A DNA stretch of 64,000 bases, from NCBI GenBank assembly GCA_012932865.1, contig SAXG01000028.1:372001-436000 (forward strand), in the 5' to 3' direction. Positions within the stretch are counted from its first letter, which is position 1, and the number at the start of each line of letters is the position of its first letter. Origin of the DNA: Amylostereum areolatum. Lineage: Eukaryota; Basidiomycota; Agaricomycetes; Russulales; Stereaceae. Under the pieces are notes generated by a model. That model was not told where the DNA came from. It worked only from the letters and a program-made list of their open reading frames with translations, and did not search any database. The position numbers were made by a program, and so were the translations under genes. Below, piece after piece: positions 56,056-64,000 of the stretch.

Positions 56056-56726
56056 ATGGCCGCCGTCGATACTCCCTCCAACGATACCTCCTACGTCCCA
56101 CACAACACGACCCGCCACCTAACGCTCACACTTTCATGGTCGAACGACGCCACCTACCGATTCATCAACGCTCTCCGAACGGGAGCATTATCCGCCCGCC
56201 CTCCTCTTCAATCCTGCACACGTCGGGATCTTCACGCGTGTAGCCGTCCCGGACACACTCCTCTCGCGCGTGCAGGCCGATCTGGCCGAGATCGCGAGCC
56301 GCACGGCGCCGTTCGTGTTTAAGGTGCAGTCGTACGTCCAGACATGGAACAAGAACGTCGTTCTGCGCGTGCAGGAGAAGAAATTGTACGCGTTGCGGTC
56401 AGCGCTCAATCGTCGGTGAGTAGCGTATGAGCAGCTCCTCGTGTGGATTTCACTTACCTCCAGTGAGATGGCTACCGCTGGAGATCGTCGATAAGCAAGA
56501 GCGCGGAGAGGCCTCGTACCAGCCGCACGTCAGTGTACACGGGCGCGTTTCGAAGGATGCTGCGCAGGCCGTGCATGGCAAGGTTGCGGCGTCTGTCAGT
56601 CGATTTACTGGGAAGCACGGACCAATGCGCGGGCGCGCGGTAGGGATCTGTCTGTGGGAGTATAAGGAGGGTCAGTCGTGGACTCCGGTGGCGACATACC
56701 CGTTTGAGACAAGGGGCCGGGGCTAG
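56056..56726 (+). pseudogene. 2H phosphoesterase (2'-5' RNA ligase-like), frame-shifted
   Basis: The ATG at 56056 starts MAAVDTPSNDTSYV, then HLTLTLSWSNDATYRFIN. After a one-base shift near 56178 the protein continues EREHYPPALLFNPAHVGIF, the first His box. A segment with VFKVQSYVQTWNKNVVLRVQ follows. After an intron (donor GTGAGT at about 56415) and a second shift comes WLPLEIVDKQERGEASYQPHVSVHGRVSK, with the second His box HVSVH. Stop TAG at 56724-56726. The pair of H-X-hydrophobic boxes about 120 residues apart is the signature of 2H enzymes acting on 2'-5' bonds or cyclic phosphates. Either pseudogene or indel errors. Confidence 0.65.
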
Positions 56727-57342
56727 GCTTGTGACTCATGACGAGGCCGAAGTACTGCTAACGTTGGAAGTCTTAGGGAGCCCGTGTACGTTACATGTGT
56801 GTACAATGCTCGTCGTCCCGGTCTTCCTCGAACTGCTGTGATTGAACCGAGCGTTATCTCTTTTTTTCCGCGTGTGCCGATGCATATGGGAAAGTCTAAC
56901 ATCACCACCGCTTTCCTTTACAACTTCAGTCCCTTGCACGTCGCCCGCAGAACGCGTCGTTCGATCCTGACATGGTGTATTGAATCTCAATTCGCTACTA
57001 TTCCGAGCATGGCGTTTGAGTCTCGCGTGCGATGGCAGATCCAGAAAATACATCTGACCGACGGCGCCGGTATGTTTGAGCAGCCTGAGCCACCACCGGA
57101 ATGGGATGGTGGGCATTCAACGGCCTGGTATGCACAGGGTGCCCACTGGGGTAGCCTGCGGGTCGGTTGTGCGGTCACCGCGTTGATTTCCGGTGCGCGC
57201 GTTCGGGACATGCGAGGATATGGGGGGCCTGGGTGTTGAACATTGAACGTTGAGGGAGAGGAGCGCGTCGACGAGAACTTAGAAGAGGGAGGAGATTCGA
57301 GAAAACAGAAAAACAGAACTTACATCTACTTACATACACATC
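56727..57342. other. Region with an uncertain ORF
   Basis: A frame of about 150 codons (56784-57239) remains open but has no good start or motif. Not called. Confidence 0.3.
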
Positions 57343-57615
57343 ATGACGTCATCATCCCGCCCGTTCGCTTTCTCGGTTTCCTCCACTACTTCCACCACCT
57401 TCACCCTTGTACCACTCACCATGCCCATGCACAAAGTCCTCGTCAAAGCCACGGTGACACGATCTGTCATTCGCTACAATTGCTATGGAAAAACGACCTA
57501 CCACCGCGTCGCAGTCGTCCCAAAACCTCCTCGCATTCGCAAGTCACCAGCCTCGAAAGCTATCCATCGTCTGCGAGTCGCCAAGCCTACTCCTGCGTCC
57601 TGCTCTTCGCTCTGA
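57343..57615 (+). CDS. Possible small basic protein, 90 residues
   Basis: The ATG at 57343 opens a single-exon frame (MTSSSRPFAFSVSSTTSTTF) with a Ser/Thr-rich start and a basic C-terminal half (PPRIRKSPASKAIHRLRVAK). No family recognised. Kept only because the frame has a clean ATG, balanced composition and no overlap with other genes. Confidence 0.25.
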   Translation: MTSSSRPFAFSVSSTTSTTFTLVPLTMPMHKVLVKATVTRSVIRYNCYGKTTYHRVAVVPKPPRIRKSPASKAIHRLRVAKPTPASCSSL

Positions 57616-57960
57616 TATTTTGAAATAAAAACCACAGCCACGATGCACAGCACGCTCCACGCTCGCCGGCGCAACGCGACCTCCCGCGCAGGCTCTTCCA
57701 TTCAACGTAAATGTAACTAGGGGACGTAAACAGAGGAGTTCGCGGTGGACTGTGATGAAGTGGCGATGCCGACTGAAGGGCTGGTCTCTTCAGGTGCGTG
57801 CTACTCTTTCGTTGACGTCTTCCACATCTGATATACCAATGCATCATGCGCTCCTCTTCACCTGCCCGGCCCCCTTGAAGCAATGAGATCGAACGTGCAA
57901 ATGGAAGTAAACAAGTCAATTGGACTGTTGTTCTGAAGTACCGACAGTCGAAGCGTGCGC

Positions 57961-59322
57961 TCACAAACGGTGTACGCATTTAGTCCTATATTGTGAAGCG
58001 TTAGGATACAAACACCAAGTCGCGATGAAAGCACCCAAGATATCCGCACGCACCCGGTCCACGGGCACCAACGCGCGTCCGTTTCTATCGCGAACTTCGA
58101 ACTCGCATCGCGCCAGCTCGCGCACGTCCAGCTGCATTTCGCCCAGCGCCTTTTCAAGCGCGCCATCCCAAACCTCCACCATGCTGACACTTGCATTTGG
58201 GCTTGAGCGCGACCGTAATACGAGTGCATCGACCCACGCCTGCCATTTATCCACCGTCCAGGGTTTGTACGACCATGTCACCCAAAAACTGTGCGTAAGT
58301 ACCTCTTCTCTCTGTGGTAGATGAGAGAAGACAAGGCGGGAGACGGCCGGGAGCGAGTAGTCGGTGAGAAGAGACGTGAGATAAGGGAGGATGCCGGAGA
58401 GAGAGAGGGATGCGAGGTTGGGCGCCACGGAGGAGATCGATGCATACTCGCCATATGATGTAGATCCGGGCTTTGAGACGATCAGTGACAGATGCGTGAG
58501 GCTTGAGGATAGAAATGTCGGAAGCTGGTCGTTCAAAGGACAGTGGACGTATGTGGGAGTAACCACTGGGAAAGGCGCGAAAGCCGCCGAGTTGATGCTG
58601 AGATAAACGAGACGAGGAAGGTATGCTGGGACGGGGATGCCTTCTGGATGAAAACGAAGGACGTTGTGAGCGGCTATATCGGGGAAAACAAAGGCTTCGA
58701 GGTGGACCAGGGAGGTCATGAACAATTTCAGGTCGGCAGGAGAGAAGAGTGTGACGGCGGAGCCATGGAGAGCGAGCTTGCGCAGCGTAGGTCCCAACGA
58801 TTTGAACATCATGTGCGCAAGGGAATAGCTGAATAATGCTGCGAACGGGGCTTTGACGCGGATAGACAACGAGCGCACGTTTGGGAGGAGAGCGAATAGG
58901 TTTACCAGGGCGCGATCGGGATGCTCTTGCGGCGATTTGAGAAGCGCGTAATCGAGGATGATGTGCTGGACCAGGTACGATTTTGGTGACTGGATCGTGG
59001 AAAGGATGCGGGGTATGGAAGACGGTGTGAGGGGGAGACACGCGTAGAGGAGATGGGTGGAAAGCTCGTTGAAGGTACGCGATACAAGCGTGAGCGCAAT
59101 TCGGGTCAACAGTGACTTCTTGAAGTTTTGAATTAGGATGTCCAGAGACTCGTACTCTGGAGTAAAGGCGTCTCTTTCGTCTGGGAACGTGTCGAGGAGA
59201 TGGGGGACATGCGTTGCGAGATCGAAGATGCGCAGGTGGAGTTCCGGGGGAAGCTATATATGGGGGGTAGACGTGAGGCGGATTGACACAGTTGCATGTC
59301 GCTGTCTACGCACCGAGTGCAT
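57961..59322 (-). CDS. F-box-like/LRR family copy D, intact
   Basis: Exon 1 is ATGCACTCG (59314-59322) with donor GTGCGT. Exon 2 (57961-59253) starts LPPELHLRIFDLATHVPHL, the F-box-like motif, and runs open for 431 codons. It continues ALTLVSRTFNELSTHLLYACL, then leucine-rich segments (LRKLALHGSAV, LVYLSINSAAF, LTHLSLIVSKP, LASLSLSGILPYL), and ends with REEVLTHSFWVTW and a charged tail. Total 433 residues. In fungi such proteins serve as substrate receptors of SCF ubiquitin ligases. The target is unknown. Copy D is the reference for judging copies A, B and E. Confidence 0.75.
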
Positions 59323-60509
59323 GCCGTTCAGTAGAATGGCTAATTTGACCAGGGAATTATGCAGATTTTTAGGTCGAGGAGAAAAGACACGATATCGCGA
59401 TGGGGCAGCCTGAGGTATCTGGCAAGGGCAGTGCGGGGGGAGAGTCAATATGGCGATGGTGGGTAGAAGAAAGTAGACAAGCATACGGGTAAGAAGTCGA
59501 AAGCGATGGAAATGAGATTCGAGCAGAGAGTTGAAGGTCGAGCAGGAAGTGAGGGTCGAAATCGTCGCCGTTCCGAGAGCTGGTGTGGTGGTGCTCGGGC
59601 ACGCCTGAGCCACTGAGTGCTGAGCCACCCCCTGCCCCTCTACTTTTTCGCACTTTCATCCGCCTTTGTCCCCTCTCCTTATACCCTCGAAACCCACAAA
59701 GCAAAACCTGAATGAAGTCATACGGTTAGTAAGCCCGGCTGGCTGCTTTGTCCTGGAACGAGGAGATTCGGAGATCGACACGCGGAGTCACGTCAGGCTC
59801 GTGCGGCGTAAGTAATCCAATTTCCGAGAGGCGGTGTACCCGAAGGGTTTCCTTTCGTTTGAGGATGGTTCAGAGCAAAGAACCAGACTCCAGAGTTCAA
59901 ACGGTCAAGGAGGTGATACTGATGGTGGTTTGCAGGGGAAGGGGCAGAAATCTCATGGACATGATTGGACGACACGGCTTTGATGAGAAGCCACTTCAGC
60001 CACAGGTTTCGAGGCCGTGTTGAGTGACTTGAGTCTTGACTTTTTCGTCTCGACATTTGAACAGTGTGCATCCTCTGCTGGGCTATTAGTTCCTATTGAT
60101 AGCGATGTCTAGCGCAAGATGCGCGCTATGGCCCTTTTACCAAGCCCCAATGCGGATGGTATCGTTGATGTGAGTTATCGCTTTGTCTTTCTTCTCCGCC
60201 GCGGCCGCACCTTTGGCATCTATTGGCTACCATCGTGGTCTTTGGAAATCCACTATTCTAGCAAACCACCGCTCAGTACTCTATTTAAACCTAGCCGTGC
60301 AAAATGACATGCGTGCTAGTACACGCCCCGACAAGGACGACGCCCAAGTTCGAAGCAAAAGGCGCGCATACTTATCTCGCTGGCACGAACGGTACGTGTC
60401 ACTGCCACCACGATTCCAATTCGTACAAACTAACAGAACTATACCTCAGCACATCCCATCTCAAGGATTGTACTGCAAGTAGGAAAAATAGACGTGTTCG
60501 GGTGCTGTG
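59323..60509. other. Region between F-box copies D and C
   Basis: Divergent upstream regions of copies D (-) and C (+). A minus-strand frame (59254-59628) extends upstream of the copy D ATG, so a longer N-terminus cannot be fully excluded. Confidence 0.4.
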
Positions 60510-61891
60510 ATGTCTTTGGTGCGTCGTTTGCGGATCCAGCTCGTCTCTCCACTGAACTATCCCCGTGACAGGCCGGATTTCCGTCAGAAGTGTGGAGGAA
60601 TATCTTCAGGATAGCGGTGCACGCTCCTAATCTACAAGATGTTCGCCCCCCGTCGACATCCAGCTCGTGGGTCACCGTCCCCCAACACTCCGCCCTGAAC
60701 GACCTCCGGTCGTCCCTCCATGTTCGCACTTCCCTCGCTCGCGTATCCCAGCATTTCCGTGAAGTCGTGACGGAATCTATCCCGTTCGACACCGTGCTCG
60801 TCACCAACGCCAACGCGCATGTCCTCCGCACGCTATGCCTCGACCACGCGGCGGACAACGCGTCCGGGCGGCGTCGACGGGGCAGGAAGATCCTTCCCGC
60901 CTTCCTCTCCATTCGGCACTTGGTGGTTCATGTTTTCCCGGAGCGGCAGCAGCATCGCGCAAAGGCCATTCGGAAGGACATCGCTACCGTCGTTCACTAC
61001 TTACCCCACCTCGTCACCGTTGCCTTGGCCATCGACCCCACCAGTCGTTATATCGACTTCGTTCTCGACTCCCGGATTGCGTTCCCCCTCTATCGCGCTC
61101 TCCTCTTCACAGCCACGCAATCCCTCCGCGAGCTCGTCCTCCATGGCACCGGGAAAAGCCTATTCAAACAGGCCTTTCTGAAGGATTTCCTCCCGGCGTT
61201 CGTTAAGCTGGAGACTTTGGTTATCGAAGACTTTGACGGGTTTGGATCCATCCCGATCGTGCTTCCTCTCACAATGCCCCGTCTCGCTTACCTTAGCATC
61301 CCCGCCGCTCCCCTTTCGTTCTCCACGGCCACCGAGGAGCCCAACTACCCACGCCTTCGCCGGCTTCACCTGCATGTCCGATCAGACCTGGATGAGACGG
61401 AGTGCTCATCCCTAGACGCTTTCGGAAAGCAGATCACCTGTTTTTCGATCACTATGGGAGGGGAGATTGGTGCGAGAGTGCACACCGTCAGAGGAGAGCA
61501 CGTCCGTCGAAGCATCTTCGACCGTTTTACGGGCCTCACTGACCTTCACCTGGCGTGCGTCCCCTCGACGCTCTGCAAACTCCTCGCCGGCCTCCCCTCG
61601 ACGCTCCTCCACCTCTCTATCACCATGTTCGTTATCCCCAACGTCATGGTCAAAAGGAAGACCGCGACCGATTGGGTGTCATTCCGCCCGGAACTGGATG
61701 TCATCGAGGTTCTGCCTTCGATCCCGAATCGTTGCGAAAAGATCGAGACGGTGCGATTTGATGAGGAGAAGGCAGTTCGGTTCATGCAGGACGTGGTCTC
61801 GAGGGGTGCCGTGCAGTTGGAGCATCTTCGGAAGCTGCCGTTTACGATCGAGGACAGAATGGGTGGATCGCTGCTGGATAGTATCTCGTAA
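60510..61891 (+). CDS. F-box-like family copy C, intact
   Basis: Exon 1 is ATGTCTTTG (60510-60518) with donor GTGCGT. Exon 2 (60572-61891) begins AGFPSEVWRNIFRIAVHAPNL. An in-frame TAG lies just upstream of the ATG, which fixes the start. Total 442 residues: F-box-like N-terminus, ALNDLRSSLHVRTSLARVSQ, an Arg-rich loop (SGRRRRGRK), LRR-like segments (LRELVLHGTGKSLF, LVIEDFDGFGSIPI, LAYLSIPAAPL, LTDLHLACVP, LLHLSITMFVIPNV) and the tail RKLPFTIEDRMGGSLLDSIS. It is the sister of copy B (shared SLARVSQ, TMFVIPN/SMYTIPN and LRKLPFTIE/LSRLPIRIE). Confidence 0.75.
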
Positions 61892-64000
61892 GAGGGCCGT
61901 AACGCCGTCTGCGTTCTGAAGGGTGTCGAAATAACCTATGTTTTTGCCCAAGTGGACGTTCTATGTCTCATATGCACTGCAGTTGAATAAGTACCGTCAT
62001 ACACCAGTACTTAGTATATCAGAAAAGCCTTAAATAAACACCATTGCATGCCCCTCGTGCGACTCTCATCGCCAGCAACAGCACCACCCTCCCGCACGAG
62101 GCTCGCTCGAGACCCAAAGGTACGGGCAGTTCGGGTATTGGTAGTACATCCGAGGCGGGTACAGAGGCGCAGGTTGCGTGGGTTCCTGTGGCATGTGCGG
62201 CGCTGGAACATACGGTCTCGGGAACGCAGGAACCCTCGGAGGGTCAACGTCAATGATAGCGGGGCTCTGCCCTGGTGGACGTGCTCTTGAGCTTTGCCTG
62301 TTTTCCGCAGCCTGAATATGAGCGGGTCTTGGGGTCTGCAGCGGAGCCTGCCCCGGCGCTGCCGCGTTTGCGGGAGCGGGGTCTGGTGCTGAAATAGGAC
62401 GGGGTGGGGATGCGCCGTCGGAAGGAGGGAACCAGAATATCTCGCGTTGATAGCACAAGGGACTCCCTGGGTCGTGCATAAGCTGCGAACGCAGAGTCGT
62501 GTATGCGAGAACATACCTGAATAAGTTCCCTCAACTTTAACCGGTCCACTATGAATGGTGTATCTGTTTGCCTACAATAGCATAAAAGTCGTCAGCTAGC
62601 GCGCCATCTTCCCTTACCGGGTCACGTACCATATAAGACTGTGGCGAAATGCAGATGAGAGCAATTGGAGCACGGGTGTGAAAGACAGCCGGATCGTCAC
62701 CTTTTAACCATGGACTCAGAACCCCGTTCTGCTCCGACGAGCGTGCGTAAAGCATGAAACACGGCCTCCGTGAGCGATCGATTAATGCAATAAATAGACA
62801 TGCAGATTCCCTACGTATGCATCACAACAACTGGACGAAGAACCCTTGCGAGAAGAGGTGGAAGTGCCGTGGCGAGCGGGAAGCTCGCGGCATGATCGAT
62901 GCCTTTCACATTAGCACGCCATGGGAAACGAGCGCTTTTTTGGGACGTACACAGGGCATGTCGCCACAGCCGCTGAGTATACCTCGACCCTACAATAGAG
63001 CCGCGGAACGCAACCCGTTAAGGCTAGGGTAACGGTGGTATGTATCTCCGGAATGGAGTACAGGGACCGCAGCTGCAGGTCACGTTTCAAGGCGGGATCG
63101 CTGAGCTGTCGCTGGTCGGGATATGAAAGACGATGGGACGTTAGCCAGAAGGAGATGAACCAGCCGATACGTGCAGGAACCCGCCCACCGTAAGGAGATC
63201 CATGCGATCGCGCGCACGGAGGGTGGGTGGGAATAATGACCTCCGGTGAGAACATTCTTGAATGTCGGTACAGAGTATTCCACCTCCGTCCCGAGACATC
63301 GTACTTACTTCGTGATAGGAAACTGCGTGTACCAATCGTCAGCACGGATCGCACATGTATTCAAACCTCCATGTCGTCAAGCGCGCCGCCTGTGCCATGT
63401 CGGGTCATTGCCCTACGGGGTTTCATAGAACTAGTAATATATTTGAAGAGCGCCGAGAGTGAGCTGCACACGGAATGACGAAGCGCGATGATTCAATCGT
63501 TACGACGTTCCCTCCTTCCGTTCAAGGAGACATCCAGCAAGGTCCTCCCCTCCACCTTGAATTCGCACTCCTCCTGCTCGTCCAGGTCCAGGGGTTCCCG
63601 TCCACAACAAGCCCCCGCGCACGCCTGAGAAGCGAGGAGGTAGAAGAGGCTTTCGGTGCGCTCAGGAAAATGTGCGCGGCCTACGGCCCGCGCAGCCAAT
63701 ACAGAGAAGGACGAGAGAACTGGCCGCGAGCGCGCGCATTGGCGGCGTTGTGTTTGATAGCGACAGTGCAGGGGCCGTAATCGCGCGCGCACACTCGACG
63801 ACTGCGTATGCGACTCTCCAGAATCGTCACCATGTGGGAACGACGGGGATTTCGACCGTGTCGTCGGGTGGGTCGGGATGGATGCGGCGAGTCGAGGACC
63901 GGGCGCGACTTGCGAGCAAGGGAGACGGGAGCGGATGACGGTGGGGAGGGAAGATGCTTGTGGGGAGATGGTTCCTATAGGCTATACGCGCGCATATATT
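61892..64000. other. End of window; uncertain minus-strand gene
   Basis: A Pro-rich frame (62066-62479, minus; PPGQSPAIIDVDPPRVPAF, then YYQYPNCPYLW) and frames up to about 62755 (SPWLKGDDPAVFHTRAPIAL) may belong to one spliced gene, with possible introns at about 62480-62513 and 62575-62632. Two frames compete after the first intron, so I do not call it. A + strand ORF at 63475-63780 (101 codons) has no recognisable feature. Confidence 0.3.

Noticed and set aside
56784..57239. 151-codon open frame downstream of the 2H gene
   Set aside because: No proper ATG at its head, no motif, no splice link to a neighbour.
62911..63354. 147-codon minus-strand frame near the window end
   Set aside because: Competing frames, no domain, and uncertain splice sites. 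Kept only as an unresolved region.

Overview
The window is nuclear DNA of a filamentous basidiomycete, most likely an Agaricomycete. Genes are dense and split by many introns of about 45-70 bp. Several families are typical of mushroom-forming fungi: DUF6535-, DUF6532- and DUF6697-like proteins, a Plavaka transposase and expanded F-box-like proteins. Gene models were built by hand from reading frames and splice signals, so exon borders may be off by a few bases.

Layout. 1-3003: 3' part of a VPS10 sorting-receptor gene. 3821-6245: DUF6535-type membrane protein. 6733-11647: large ankyrin/RCC1/double-BTB protein (IBtk type) with one frame break. 11901-15408 (-): mitochondrial HSP78, 20 exons. 16556-18480: decayed C2H2-like gene. 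20379-21581: inverted pair of tiny Cys/His proteins. 23126-26382: vacuolar M28 metalloprotease (PFF1 type). 27077-30305 (-): Plavaka transposase. 30675-35966: DUF6532 gene split by a 2,845-bp non-coding LTR retroelement (32380-35224) with 482-bp LTRs and an AAGAG target duplication. 37470-38736: SDR oxidoreductase. 39279-39512 (-): small protein. 39911-41580: squalene synthase (ERG9). 41941-43571 (-): DUF6697-like protein. 44166-46889 (-): RCC1 repeats plus a PHD finger. 47498-49535 (-): secreted or luminal FAD amine/amino-acid oxidase. 50045-50766 (-): broken beta-carbonic anhydrase. 51789-61891: family of F-box-like genes (two intact, two broken, one relic) with a broken 2H-phosphoesterase gene among them. 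61892-64000: no confident gene.

How the parts relate. Housekeeping genes (VPS10, HSP78, PFF1, ERG9, SDR, DAO, RCC1-PHD) look intact and are not functionally linked, as expected in a fungal chromosome. The accessory blocks (27-36 kb and 50-62 kb) hold mobile elements, duplicates and broken genes. Seven gene models carry apparent one-base frame breaks. They are either real decay or indel errors, and reads would decide.

The most unusual signal is inside the LTR element. It has no coding capacity, but it repeats a short hairpin five times with compensatory stem changes, has a second family of hairpins, and carries a compact, strongly folded 240-nt segment near its 3' LTR. This looks like a selected RNA (or DNA) structure in a non-autonomous retroelement.
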